From: Lithodes maja
Taxonomy: Eukaryota > Arthropoda > Malacostraca > Decapoda > Lithodidae
Length of the DNA stretch: 64,000 bases
Assembly: GCA_037953745.1 (NCBI GenBank)
Contig: JBAKBP010012239.1
Span: 1-64,000, forward strand
Reading direction: 5' to 3'
In this document: one piece after another, positions 43,147 through 56,400 of the stretch
Layout of the letters: each line of letters starts with the position of its first letter
Numbering within the stretch: the stretch's first letter is position 1
Translations under genes and position numbers: made by a program
The notes under the pieces: generated by a model
The model's database searches: none
What the model was told of the DNA's origin: nothing
Seen by the model: the letters and a program-made list of their open reading frames with translations, nothing else

Positions 43147-45379
43147 CAATGGGAAGATATTATTGGGATTTAATTTGTGCTGTACCTAGTATCAGTGTAT
43201 TACCACAAAGCCCACCGAAATGCCAAAAAAATACCCTCATTGTTCCCTGATTAAATAACACTGTATGAGTATTCCCATATTCAAAATATGTTACAGGGGG
43301 TCAATGCCTAGTGAGTTCACTGCTCAATAGGTGGCGTTCTGAGAGTGAGGGTCTGAGTCTGAAGGGTGAGACAGTGAAGCACTTGAACGAAGCAACCAGG
43401 CGCTTCAGAGATGGAGCTGCTTCGAGCCATGAATGGATGCTTCACATGTCTCACTCCCCAGACTGGAACAAGACCTCACGGGCTGCACCGTGTTGAGCGG
43501 TGGAATGTACAGTCTACGACAGAACTTGTTGTCATGGCCTGAGTCAATGTGTTAGTTCACTTATCTTGTAATAGATGGCCCTTTAATCGCTTCTAATAAA
43601 AGGGGGCGTGGTTAGTATAGAGGTTGGAAGGAGGAGGAGTCAAACGTGTGTGTGTGTGTGTGTGTGTTCTAGAACAGCACTCAGAATAACTTTATTTTAA
43701 CATAACACACAGGCTATATTATTAGACTAGCCCATGCCAGATCACAAATAAGTAACACACATCAGGTGTTGCGTTATTTATGGAATTTAATATACAGACA
43801 ATCAAGTTTCTGTCCTTCGAACTTCCCATTCCCCCCTCCTCCCCTTATCTCTGCTGCCTTCCCCTATCTCCCCCCTTCTCTCTTTTTCTCTCCCCCTTCT
43901 CTCTCCTAACCGAATATATAATTTTCCTCATCGTCGTGTTCAAAGCTGTCCATAAATTGTTTTTTGGTGTTTCAATATTACTGTTCTTTTTACCTTTACT
44001 GATTCTCAATTATTAACTCGTATTCTATTATTTACCTTATACAATGTGTTATAGAAAATAAATATTTACAGTATGCTCCGTTGCAAAACACTCAAAGTTG
44101 CCAACCTTGGCGTCCTGGTTAGTGTAAACAATCGTATAAATATATAAGTAATTGAAACGGGATGTTACAATCCACGCATCAAGACAAGTTGGATAACATT
44201 GTAATCTAGCTTTGACCAAATTATAACCAAATATATATATCATAAAGACAAGATAATATCGGCCCAGTTAGAGAAAACACTTTAGATGAGCCGAAACGTG
44301 TTTTTTTGTTTTGTAATAAAAACAAATTTTCATATTAGAGTAAAAATTGTTTTCATCCATACCACTATTCACAGCACTGTGGTTGACCAATTCATAATCT
44401 ACCTTAACATGTTGTTGTTGTTGTTCCCCAAGCTGCCTGGCCGAACAGCCCCAAGGCCAAGGCCATAACCGAGCGCCCCCACAGAACCCTCCCTGCCGAC
44501 CACAATAAAGCCTGGGTGACCGAAGCCACTCCATGGCGGGGAGCTAAGGAGGGTGCGGAAACGCCCGGGAAACCAAAGACCCACCCAGGGCCCTGTGCCC
44601 CTCAGCAATTATGAAGAGAAAGTTGAGGGGCAAAGGAAAAATGTGACGCTTTGGCTTCCAATCTTGGTAGATTGGGAGGTCAATCCACGGAAGAGGCCCC
44701 ATCACTTGAGATCTAGAAAATATATAAGTAAAAGGAACAGGCAGAGTAAGCTACAGTATGTGTATGGCAGAGATCGCTCAGTTCTCACTCTGATAGACCA
44801 GCCCATCACCACATGACTAGAACCCAATCCTCTCAGCATCAGCTAGGAGAGGCCCTAGAAAGCCGCCTTTGGCGTGGGGATAGCTCCCCTATTTCAACCC
44901 CTTTCGGGGTTGGGCATCCGCCTACCTTAACATGTCATATTACATATTACCTTAACATGTAATATGACACGCTATGATTATTGCATTATACTTTTCTCAG
45001 TGGATTCTTAATTACTAGCTTAATTACTGTGGCTTCCCATTATCAGTAAACAGTTCGGCGTTACCCATTGTAATGATTTACTATAAAGTAAGTCATCAAA
45101 TTGAAAAATTAACGATAATCCAAGCAATCTTGTTATGTTGTTTTAAAGTTGATATACTGTAAATTGTTTAGGCTTTTATATTTTTACTTCGTATTGTTTA
45201 AATTATCGTCCAAACATAATTAAAAGTATACTATAGCTCTGTGTATGTTACCTTGAATTTAATTTAATATGTATTATTTCACCATCATTATGTTACGGTG
45301 AACATTGGAAACACATACACATTATATAATACATATAAAGGGATCTTAAATGTAAACATTTACAATTTATATTTATGAA

Positions 45380-45620
45380 ATCAATATGATCTCCACCCAC
45401 AAGCTGCATCAACTACCTCCTGTATTCTCGTTGGAGCTGATTTAACCATTTTCCAACTTATATTAGGGCGGCGACGGATTCCCCCCCCCCCCCCCCTCAG
45501 CCCCCCGATCCCACTCCTCCTGCCCTTTCCAATCCTAACCTGAACCACATTCCACTCCATCACATGATGGCCCACAAATTCTCTATTGGGTTCATGTCAC
45601 ACACCCTTGTGGACCAGCTA
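45380..45620 (-). pseudogene. Tc1/mariner transposase C-terminal relic, mirror copy
   Basis: The minus-strand frame ends NISWKMVKSAPTRIQEVVDA... and a stop near 45381. The catalytic NPIENLWAIM block is in another frame, separated by the homopolymer at 45481-45497. Confidence 0.6.
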
Positions 45621-46177
45621 ATCCCCGGATTGGGTCAGGTCAGGTGAAGGTATTGAAGGATAAGCCTTCACAACGGCACCTCGTAGCTACTTTCTACTTT
45701 TCCTATTTTGTGAAGAGTGTAGAGAGGGGAGAAGGGGTGTTGGAGAGAGACGAAGTTGTTATAGTGGCTTTGTTATGTGTGTTATTAGTCTGTATACTTC
45801 GTAAGGCTCAGGATGGCCATGACACGCACTGAAGACAGCAGCATCTCCTCAATAATGCTAATACCTTTTCTAGTTTGCCTGGACCAGTGTGTGTGTGTGT
45901 GTGTGTATGTGTGTGTGTATGTGTGTGTGTGTGTGCGTTTTATGTTATCATGTGTGAGTGATTTGTGCCCATTACGTTGTATGTGATCATGTGTGTGATG
46001 TGCGTTTTATGTTATTGGGTGTGAGTGTGTGTGTGTCTGTTTTGTATCCTGTGTTAGTGTTGGTGTGGGTGGGTTGGTGCTTGAATGTGATGGACAGAGG
46101 AGAGAGGTTGAAGCGCCGTCTCCTCAAACATTACAAATTGTGGAGGTCACAAGTATGTGTATTATCCAACTTATTCC

Positions 46178-46503
46178 TTAAGGGGAGGTATTTAGTTCGT
46201 TCCCTAGACCTCCATCAACCTTAAAATTACACCCCCTCGAGTCCCTTTCAAGATAAATTTGTACATTTTTCCGTAGAAAAATGTCCCGGCCGAAGGCCGG
46301 TTCCTCTTAAATTACAGGCTCGCTATCGCTCGCCAGGATAAAATAGACACCTGAATTGCACGAAAGGTCTTAATATTGGGTGAAAGTTTTTGAAATCGCT
46401 AAACTAATGGGGCAAACGTTTTATAATATCAAAAGCAATTGGGCTAAACATGAGGGAGAAAGGGGTCAAGAAAAAAATCCCTCAAGTGGAGACCTCCCCT
46501 TAA
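46178..46503. mobile_element. TTAA MITE family M2 (mirror of M2a)
   Basis: TTAAGGGGAGGT at 46178 and ACCTCCCCTTAA at 46503. The core CCGGCCGAAGGCCGG is intact. Confidence 0.8.
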
Positions 46504-46754
46504 GCCAACACAAATAACGTAAATCCTAAGTGTTATTGTTACACTTAATATACAGTATATATAAACAAATATAGACGTGTTCTTCGGGAATCGTAGCTTA
46601 ATTAGGAATAGGATATCTAGCGAGGCAGCGAGTAACAGGTGTTGTTCGCTGCCTCGCTAGTTATCCTATTGCTAATCAATATATATGTGTTACTTTTGTC
46701 ATCCCTAACATTTATTATTTATTTCATAAGTCGTAGGCGTGTGCATAAACCTTT

Positions 46755-46895
46755 AACCGTCTTGGTGGTGTAATGGTTAAGGTGTCTAAAAATATGTGTG
46801 TGATAACCCAGGTTCGAATCCCGGTGGATCACATACATGCTTTCATTAATTTCATTGGAGGCGTTTGGTGGTGTGGTGAAATTAATACAAAATAA
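46755..46895 (+). mobile_element. tRNA-derived SINE (copy in C')
   Basis: The head TGGTGGTGTAATGGTTAAGG, the B box GGTTCGAATCC near 46812 and the body TTAATTTCATTGGAGG are the same as the minus-strand copy at 20545-20690. Confidence 0.65.
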
Positions 46896-46966
46896 ATTAT
46901 GTATATGTAAATTCAAAACAATCGCATAGTATTATTCTGCGTATTTTAGAAGGTATCTTTTATGTC

Positions 46967-47003
<37 letters not shown>

Positions 47004-47393
47004 AGGGAGGGAGGGGAGAGGAAGCGGGTGAAGAAGGAGAGTTGGGGTGAAAGGGAGAGGGGGAGGAGGGGAGAATGGAAAGTGCGAAGGATAGAAACTT
47101 GATTGTCTGTGTATTAAATTCCATAAATAACGCAACACCTAATGTGTGGTACTTATTTGTGATCCAGCATGGGTTAATTTTATAATATAGCCTGTGTGTT
47201 ATGTTAAAATAAACTTATTCTGCGTGCCGTTCTCGAACACACACACACACACACACGTTTGACTCCTCCTCCTTCGAACCTCTATATTAACCCCGCCCCG
47301 TTTTATTAGAAGCGATTAAAGTGCCATCTATTAAAAGGTGAGTGAACTAACACATTGCCTCCGGCCAAGACAGCAGTTCTGTCTTAGACTGTA

Positions 47394-48081
47394 ATGTGTC
47401 TCGTGTAGAGTCTGTAGAAACTCATGTAACTTGTTTGCTATCACCATATCAGCCATAGTCATTATGAATACAATGATTTAAGAGTACACTGATATGCAAA
47501 AGCACTCCAAAGTATTGCCTACACTGAAATGTGAACAATACTCCATTAACCACTTCTGTACCGTCGTCGTATGTTATATTTTATTCTAGCAATATGTAGA
47601 CGATTTTATACAGCTTAGAAAGGATCTGTGGTAGTTAAAAGGGTTGATTGAGATAGTTCGAAGCCTTATAATTGCTAAAGATCCTTCCTAAAGTGAATAC
47701 AATCGATTAGTAGGAGCCAGAATAAAATCAAAAGACGTCGCCGGTATAGAAGGGGTTAATTACATAGCTTACCAAGCCTCCGTGATGATGTAAGGAGGCT
47801 GTGGTTGACCTTGAGAATAAGGATATGGTTTGCAATGGATCATGAAGGCTGTTGATGATTATTTGATATTGACTAAATTTATTAACAATGAATGTAGCCT
47901 ATATGAAAAACTAATCACAATTGAAGACAAGTATTTACATTGTAATATAAGTAACTAACTTGGAAGTACACAGCCACACTCAAACTTTGGTCAAACATAA
48001 ATAATATATAGGCTATATATATATATATATATATTATATACAGTATACTATATACTGTATATATACATATATAGAGAGAGA

Positions 48082-48117
<36 letters not shown>

Positions 48118-48840
48118 TAGTGTACTGGTATACATATAATACAAAAATACACAGAATGGATGGTAGGCTACATCCGTAGATTTATTCACGTTGTGTAGTT
48201 CTGGAACCCTGCAATAGATGGCGCTGACAAAAAATCGAAAAAGGGTAACTGGCAACGTTTAGAGGCACCTTTTTATTAATAGAATACATAGGAAGACTCG
48301 TATATCTCCTATACACAATCTCTGGTTCACAGTCAAGTTTCCTCGACCCCCCCCCCCCCCCCCCCCACAATGTTGTTGTGAAACTCGGGAGTTGCCAACG
48401 TCAAACAGGCAGACAAAATATGGTTCAATGTTATTTTAATACCACAAATTTTATTGATATATTTGAAGATAAATATTGAATCTATATGCTCTAAAGATCA
48501 TAAGAAAATTTGTTTTAACCCTCGGCAAAACCTAATAAAAAAGTATGGTACTAACATTTATTTTTCATAACAAGGTTGTCAATACGGTACTTCCAGTTAT
48601 CGACAGCTCTAAAGATCATATGAAAATGTGTTAAACCCTCGGAAAAACCTAATATAAAAGTATGCTACTAAAATTTAATTTTCGTAACAAGGTTGTCAAT
48701 ACGGTACTTTCCCGTTATCAATGTACAATCAAAGCTGAACATTGCAGAGTAAACACCATAGACTTCATCGAATTGTCTTTCACCTTCCTATAATCGACAG
48801 GCAATTTTTGTATTTTTTTATTTACTAAGGGATTAGTACT
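47394..48840. other. intergenic spacer with microsatellites and a ~115-bp tandem duplication
   Basis: (TA)n and (GA)n lie at 48015-48113 and a 20-base C-run near 48348-48366. A ~115-bp unit (AACCCTCGGCAAAACCTAAT and AACCCTCGGAAAAACCTAAT) is duplicated in tandem at about 48490-48715. No gene is recognised. Confidence 0.6.
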
Positions 48841-50264
48841 CAACCTGTGGGGGCAGCCCCCACCCATAATACTAGGTTAGGTTAGGTAAGGTTGTTAGGT
48901 TAGGCTAATGTCTTTTCAAATCACTATGGGGGAACAACATCGATCGATAGGCCTTATGGGGAAAATAGGTTTTCCCGAGATTTCTAATTAATTACAAACA
49001 CTATATATTGATGCAAATGAACAATTTTGTTTATAAAAAACACTCGGAAAATTCGTGGTATTAAAATAACATTTTTCCCAAAATATCCCTAGATGTCATA
49101 AGCATAACCTAACTACTCTGAATCAGCAGAAGTGTACCGTGAAGCCTGAAGCAGAGGTCTCGCTGTTTAGAATCGTAGGTGTTGAGTTGCCACAGCGTCC
49201 CTGGTAAAGTCAGTCTAGCTCAGGACACCGTTAAAAGATCATCATCGTCGTGAGTTTTTGTGCTAACGAATTTGTAGTTTTTTTTTCTTGTATTCTACTT
49301 TTGCCTTCTAAGCTTGTATTCGCTAGTCTTCTAAGTTTTATTATAACTTCATTGGTTACCTTTTATAATTTTATTATCTATCTTTTATTATAATTTTAGT
49401 TTTGATTGTCTTAATCTTTTATTATGATCTCGAATGTTGGTATTGGAGCATAATTATTGTGTTACTAGTGGGTGCTTACTTTTTTAAAGTCGGGTTAGGA
49501 TATAATTATGGAAAATATTAAGGAAACTACCCACCAATTTTCATTTTTTTTTTTTAGTTTTAGTATATTTGCATCAATATATAGTAATTGGCGTTAGTTT
49601 CAACCTCCGCAAAAATCGTTTTCCCCTTTATCCAACGATCTTAGGACACGGCGCCCGATAGTGGGGAGGGCTATGAAGATCAGGGAAAATGTGGGGTTAA
49701 AGACATAAAAAGGCGATATAAGGGTTTTTATGATTAAAGTTGGCTCGGGTTTTCAAGTTTTTCAACTTGAGAGAACTCCAAAATAAAAAAAAATCGAGCA
49801 AAGTTTTGTAATAGTTGGCTTGGATTTTAAGATTTTTCGATTTTTCAGCTTCATAAAAGTCCGAAAGTGGCTTGGCTCAGGTTTTCTTTTTCATGTTTTG
49901 GCAAAAATTGGCTCGGATTGGACAATTATTAGGATTCATAAAAGCTAAAAATTTAGAAAATGCCAGCCAACTCTTCGCCATTGGATACAGGATGGGTTGT
50001 GGGAGGGCTCTGCCCCCCCCCCCACCCCCGTGATTAATTAAAATCATCATCCGTTACCCGATAGTGGGGAGCGCTATGAATATCAGGGAAATTGTGGGGT
50101 AAAAGATAAATAAAGAAAAATATTTGAGAACTTATTCCAAAAACCCAGTAAGCTAATTATCTATTATCCAACAATTAAGCTACATTAAAGATTTTAGCCT
50201 AACCTACCAACCTTACCTAACCTAGTATTATGGGTGGGGGCTGCCGCCCCCACACCCCCGCTGG
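48841..50264. mobile_element. putative 1.4-kb DNA element with ~65-bp inverted termini
   Basis: CAGCCCCCACCCATAATACTAGG at 48854 is mirrored at 50215-50245. The pairing covers 48841-48907 and 50197-50264, including the AGGTTAGGTAAGGTT block. Inside, GATAGTGGGGAG is repeated at 49659 and 50072. No transposase frame is present, so if it is an element it is non-autonomous. Confidence 0.5.
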
Positions 50265-50559
50265 TTGGATAGTACATTGGATAGAAAATTAGGTCAATTC
50301 CTAGTGTTAATTAGACTAAAATGCAGGGAGAAAGAGGTCAGCAGAGTCTTGTGTGCCGTCTGTTTTTTACAGTACCGGTAGCTATAATTGCTTTAATGCA
50401 TTTCCGCCGCTACTGACATATATAGGAATGGAGTCATAGAAGTTGATGGGTGCGCTGTGTAAGTAACGCTAGAATAATACCGAAAAAACACTAGGTGCAG
50501 AATTATAAACTTTATATACATTTTTAAATCTATAATAATAAAAATAACCAACTTTATGT

Positions 50560-50790
50560 AACTATGACAGTGACTGCGTGTTCTGGACTTCTCCTCGTAA
50601 TAATTGTGTGTACACCGCCAGTGATCTTTATCTGGCCGGTAATGGCAAGGATGTCCACACCTAGGACACTCAACACTTGTAGGCAATATACCGTGGTCTG
50701 TAAGTATCTTAAGGGCTGCCTGGTTGGTTTGAGAATTTTTTATAATTATTGTTCAGGGGTAAGTGCACAACCACTACAGACACTGGCCAT
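50560..50790 (-). pseudogene. Merlin / ISXO2-like transposase N-terminal fragment
   Basis: The minus-strand frame reads NSQTNQAALKILTDHGILP, then the zinc-ribbon block VECPRCGHPCHYRPDKDHWRC and a basic stretch. The order (leucine-rich start, HGILP, C-x2-C...WRC) is that of the N-terminal region of ISXO2-like DDE transposases in arthropod Merlin elements. An upstream stop and the absence of the catalytic domain show a fragment. Confidence 0.5.
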
Positions 50791-51578
50791 CCTGCAACTG
50801 ACCTTCAAAACCATGCTGCCTGTCGGTGGGCTGGAGTTCAATGCACTCATTGGCTGACTAAAATGACATTGTCCATATATTGATCCATGATTGGGTGACT
50901 CCTTCAATACCGTGACGTATGGTGACTTATACAAAAAAATAACCAATAATATGGCAGAAACCGTGACTTGTTGATCATTAGTTCACATAGAGAAAGGCAG
51001 GTGTTCTATTCGAATATTTACGATAAAAGCGCTCCTCCATTATAGTATCAACATGGCTGACCAAGCGGGGTGGCGTCTGTGGGGAAACACTGGACAAATA
51101 TCGTTACAGGTTCTAGGTTCTGTATATCCCTTAATAGAATTTTTCGAGGGTTGACCATTATTTTAACATGGAGTATAGGTTATAATTATTACATCTTAAA
51201 TGAAATTTTAAAAATTTGAAAATTCTTGTTTATATAATAGAAGTTACTGTGGGACACTTAATATGTTGAAGGGGGAGCTCTGCCCCCTCTAAACACCCGT
51301 CACTTATGTCATCATAATCTGTTACTTCATAGGGGGTCCAATTAAGGAGAAAGTTAATTAACAGACTAAATTAGGCCGCAAATTACAATAACATAGCGGG
51401 CCGCCGTTTATGGGAGACTTTTTACACTATTTTCAATGTTAATTTTCTCCCTTAATCGATTTTTCCAAATTATCAAACTTACATAAAAATGAAGTACAGT
51501 TTATAGGGATTCCATCATAAATTTCAAAATAGTCATGAAAATTGGTGGGTGGTTTGCTTAATATATACCGGATATATC

Positions 51579-51944
51579 TTAAGGGGAGACTGACAATTTA
51601 TTTAGTCTGTTAATTAATGTATTCATATTTTTTTTTAGTTTCGTCTCTAGACCTCTATCCAACTTAAAAAAAAATATCCGATCTTCCTTCTAGAATAATT
51701 TTTATAATTTTTGGTAGAAAAATTTCCTGGCAGAAGGCCGGTTACTCTTATGATTACAGGCTCGCTTTCGCTCGCCAGGAAAAATTAGACTCTTAATTGG
51801 CACTTAAGTTTTTAAAATTGAAAACTAAATGGGGCAAAAGGTGTTAAATTCGCCAAACTAATGGGCCGAACGTCATAAATCTGCACCATTGGGGGTAAGC
51901 GTGAGGAAGAAGGGTGACTAGAAAAACAGCCCATGTCTCTTTAA
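51579..51944. mobile_element. TTAA MITE family M2, diverged (M2e)
   Basis: TTAAGGGGAGACTG at the left and a degraded TCTCTTTAA at the right. The core (GCTCGCTTTCGCTCGCC, GAAGGCCGG) is still recognisable. It is older than the copies inside C. Confidence 0.7.
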
Positions 51945-53410
51945 AAGTCTACCTTTGAATATATAGTTAGTTTCATGGACCCAGTATGAAAATAGTTTGG
52001 TAATTCTGTAGAATTAGTGTTTTAAGTTTCCTATATATATATAGTGTTTTTATTTTTAATTAAGATGCCCCAACAAATGTAGAGTTTGGGAATGCTGGCT
52101 TTTGGGTGGGTTGAAAAGATGGGGCATATGGGAATAACTCTTCAAATTGAAATATTGAAAAGTAACTAATTTAAAATGAGAAAATCCAAGCAAAGTTTTG
52201 GCAATTTTTTTACTCTAATTTGGGCATCTTTCAGAGTCCAAAAACTCAAATTGACTTTCAGAGCCATACTACTTTAAATCCAGTTGCCTACTCACGAAAT
52301 GAAAACTAACTTCAATGTGGGGGTATTTGGGTTCCTCTAAATTTCTAGATTGCCAAAATGTGTCCCGATTTTCCCATTTTGGAGTTTGAATAAAATCAGT
52401 TGTTCCCATATTACACTAACTTCGTCAAATCAAAATTTCTCTAACCCTATCAGAATTGGAACTAGGAATGAGACTGGCCATAACAACTGCTTATCTCGCT
52501 TTGTAACTATGAAATGCAGCATAATAAAAGCTTTAAACTCTATATTGGCAGGTACTTTTATGTAAATTGTAGAAGTTGATAAATAATTTTAGCAGACCGT
52601 AAAATCTGATTGCCCCAAATGTAGTAACTTCTCTTTTGGAAGTTTCTAGCGTAATTCTGATTGGCAAATAAACATCCTAGAATGAGTTCACATTTCAGAG
52701 GAAAACAGAAAAACTTGCTTAGGGTGTTATGACGAGAGTTGGTAAGAGACTGGCAACCCACCTTTTGAGTTTCACATGGCTTTGTTGATCGGCGCATGTG
52801 CAGTGCGTTCGTTTGGGTTCTCATAAAATTATGGTTTATTTACCGATTTAATAGTAACTAATCCTTTTCTACATACTCCTATTTAACTATAGGATTATTC
52901 TTTCCGAAATTTATAGCCTTCAAACTGGCTACGGAAGCTTTTAAACTTACGACTACAGATAAGGTTATGCTGCCTCGGCGACCCAGATTATGTAGCATTG
53001 ATACTTCATAATTATTAACTAGAATATGGACAGTGTTTTTGATTGACTGCCGCTGAAGCTCGGCCGACTCAGCTGAGACTGAAGATATTATAGGAGTGAA
53101 AATCAGATTGACAAAATTAGAAAAGTACCTCTTTTGTAAAGCCTTGAGTAAGGTAAGCGCAGAAAATATAAATTCCAAAAGAAAGGAATTTCTTAAGAGT
53201 AGTTCTGCAGTATACCAGATAGTTTATTAAATGGCTCTAGCTTCTAGGGATTTGAAAGTCTTATTTCATCACTTTAATTTTATAAAGTTTCTGTTCTGTA
53301 TATCACTGTTCTGGATATAGTTTTAGAGATGTTCTTTCACCATAATCTTTACTTAATTTTATTTTTATAGATTCTTATTATTCCAAATTGACTTTAGTAT
53401 TTTTGTTCCC
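51945..53410. other. intergenic region upstream of the lectin gene
   Basis: AT-rich with no recognisable genes or repeats. A 5' untranslated exon of the lectin gene probably lies in or before this stretch, because the start codon directly follows a splice-acceptor-like TTTTTGTTCCCAG (53400-53412). Confidence 0.45.
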
Positions 53411-53412
53411 AG

Positions 53413-56400
53413 ATGAGGGTAGTTGTGGTGTTAGCGTTGTGCGTGGTGGCGAGAGCTCGGCAAGAATTGCGCTATGGTGGTTCAGTGATTGACCGCCCAC
53501 AAAATTTCTTCCAGCCGTTGCCAACCAACTTCCAACCAGCATCCACCAATTTTCAACATCTTCCTTTCGTACAGCAGCCACAGCAACCACTATCTCAGCA
53601 AAAGGTGTTTGTACAAGCTCGCCCTGATATCCTGGTACCACCGCAAACTCCTCGACCGCAACAGAAAACTATATTTTTCGAACCAGAGCCTGAAGTAGCT
53701 GGACTATCGCCACCTATCTTTGTATCACCCCAAGCATTCTTTCCTCCCGAGCTGGACTGTGGTCCTGAAGGTGGCCTAGTAGATCAGACTTTGGGCTCTG
53801 AAGCCTTTCACTTCTCCTGGTGCCATGACGGAGGGCGGGTCTACACCTTCCAAGAGGCCCAACGCTATTGCAGCCGCCTGGGGCATAGCTTCCGCCCTGT
53901 CAGTCTCGAGAATGAGGTGAAGGATGACTTTATCGTGGATGTAATCGCAGCTCGTAAGTTTCTGTTTAATTTTGAACTTCTAACTTTCAGCCATTAAGAC
54001 TAGTATCCAAATCGAATCTAATATTGATAAGTAGAAGTTTTAAATTATTTCTGAAGCTGTTCAATTTATTTTTAGATCTGTGTTTAACCGACAATTTTGC
54101 ACTTTAGTAAAGTTTTAATTAGATTGGCTTAATTTATTTGCCAGTTTCATAATTATGGAAGTAATCTATATCCAGTTTTGGATTTAATCTTAACGGTAGA
54201 GATGCTTAGCTAAGCAATAATTATAAAATCTATTAGAAAGTCTTAAATTTTCTTTCCGGACGATCGATAAGATCATAAACCTGAAATAAAAGAAACTTCT
54301 TTGGCTGGGACGTTTTGTTTTTGTTTTTTCACAGATATTGTACACCTTTGGCTTAAGGGGTTCTGGGGAGAATTTATATACCAAGTCTTTACTAAAAGTG
54401 AGCATGGATATCCATCGAACTCTGAATAAAATTTCCTGATCACCTGAAGTTGCAAGAGCTAGTTAAAACTTAATAGTTCCTTTCTTTTATTCTTTGTACA
54501 GACTATCTGGATTTCGTGTGGACTGGCGGCAACAGACTGTACAGCCCCCAGTGGTCGTGGGGCCCCGGGGTCTCTTCCCGAGGATACACTAACTGGGCCA
54601 CCACCGGAGGGTACGTATAGTAGTATTTCTCGGTTTCCAAAAGTTCGGTAGGTAGTAAATGGCCGAAAATTCCTAGAATAATGCGAATCTCTAATATATC
54701 TCTCTATAATTTTTTAAATCTAGTGTATCGCAAGAATTAATTTAGTTCGTAGTACAAATTTGCCTTTAGAACGGTAAATGCCTAGTTCTAGCGGGAAAGT
54801 AGCTAAAATGGCTATGCTTGAACTTTCATAACCCTTTTAGTGTTCTGGGATGACTTCACTTAGCATAACTTCGGACTATTTGGCAAGGTCACTAGTATCG
54901 GGTGCAGTTTAAGATTGGTATGCAGGATTCGAAACTGCATAATATATCTTAGGCTTTTTCAGCATTTTTTAACTGTCTTAGTGGCGCAATGCTTAAGAGT
55001 GATTTTCGGTGTGAGCGTCCTGGGTTCGAATCCCCGGACTGCCACATGTGTTTGTTAATTTCATTAATAGAGTTTAGGAGTAAAATTGGTTGGAGAGAAC
55101 TATAATTAAGGAGAGACTGGCAGTTGGTTCGGTCTATTGATTCATGCATGTTTTCAGTTTCCTCTTTAGACTTAAATAAAGCTTGGAAAACTCTCTCCTT
55201 AGCCCCCCCCCTCCCCCCTTCAAGATAAATTTTTTAATTTGTTGGTAGAAAAATTTCCCAGCCAAAGGCCGGTTCTTAAAAATTGAAGGCTCGCTATTGC
55301 TCTCCAGGATAAAATACTCTTAAATGGCACGATAGTTCTTAAAATTGACCACGAAATTGGGTGAAAGTTGTTAAAATCTCCAAATGAATGGGCCGAACTT
55401 CTAATAATTTCAAAATTAGTTGGGCTGAACATAGGGAGAAGGGGGTCCAGAAAACTGGCCCATTTCTCCTTTAATACTATAAATCGGTTTCCGGTTATTG
55501 TCGCTAATGATTACCTTCACTTGCCACAACTATATTGACTGATAGGTGGGAAGGCATTAAGTGTATGGGAATGTGCAGGATTGAAAGACTGGGGATGAAC
55601 AGCCGATCTGATCAAAACTGAAAGCTTACTAATTGGCCAGCTGAAATAGACTTACAGTAGTTTACATCCTCGCCCAACTCTTAGTCTAATAAATTAACTG
55701 TTGGTTACTTCCGGTTCTTTGACGAAACTGTCTCGATTAGTAATAAGTTCTGCAGCAATATTATTTATATACCCGCTGTAACTATAGTTTGTAAATGTTC
55801 AAGCTTCCTATTGTTCCCAACTTATGGTATTCAATATTGTTGGCGGGGAATTTAACGATCCTAACTCACTCTAAACTAAAACTATAATGGTTTAAAATCG
55901 GTCTTTAGAAGATTTGTTAACACCAGTTTGTCTAACGGTAGTGTACAATTTCGCAAGTGTCTTTAAATTAATGCAATGCCATTCTAATCTAGTTTGTTAC
56001 TAATTGTCTTGTGAAGAATCTGGAAGTTCACAAACTGAAACCATTAAACCACCCCCTAAATAAAATTATTCCAAAAGTGCCAAATTAAAAAATATGTAGC
56101 GAAAGTTAGCTGGAACTGGGGAAGGGATGGCTTTGAAATCTACCCAAAAAGTATTAGTCCATCCACTGGCGTACTTTTCAATTTATTCTGGCTAATATGA
56201 CTACTTTGTTCAGTTTAGGAAAGACTTCTACCCATTAAACACCTAGACTATCTATTAATCCTGTTAGCTACCATATCTCCTTCCAAAGTATCATAAAATC
56301 ATTTAACTGTAGCTGAAATGCAATAATATAAACCTCGCTGGTACAAGATGGAATAAGAACCTAACTCTGATCAGGAGAGCTGCAGCGGAAGGCTCTTTAA

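Larger units (their letters stand above)
39708..47393 (-). repeat. right arm of large inverted duplication (C')
   Basis: Apart from the CR1 at 39937-41796, this segment is the reverse complement of 20024-26052. It contains, in mirrored order, M1, M1i, M3, M2, tRNA-Thr-like pseudogene, the Tc1-like element with its nested retroposon, M2 and SINE. The main differences are microsatellite lengths and scattered substitutions. Confidence 0.9.
43508..47393 (-). mobile_element. Tc1/mariner-like element with long TIRs (copy C')
   Basis: This is the inverted copy of 20024-24127, from TACAGTCTACGACAGAAC at 43508 to AGACTGTA at 47393. It contains the (AAC)n retroposon (about 44407-44917), the transposase relic (about 45380-45620), a MITE M2 (46178-46503) and the SINE (about 46755-46895). 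The outer flank after 47393 differs completely from that before 20024. Confidence 0.75.

Noticed and set aside
43311..43496. 61-aa frame identical in both duplicated arms (also 24324-24139), possible small gene
   Set aside because: The identity is explained by the duplication; no domain, start context or codon evidence supports translation.
48870..48907. Interstitial TTAGG telomere repeat
   Set aside because: Only a few imperfect GGTTA units occur, within inverted ends that recur at 50197-50230; not a telomeric array.
50998..51155. Short ATG frame beginning MADQAGWRLWG near 51053
   Set aside because: Only about 35 codons with no splice-supported continuation; not enough to call a gene.
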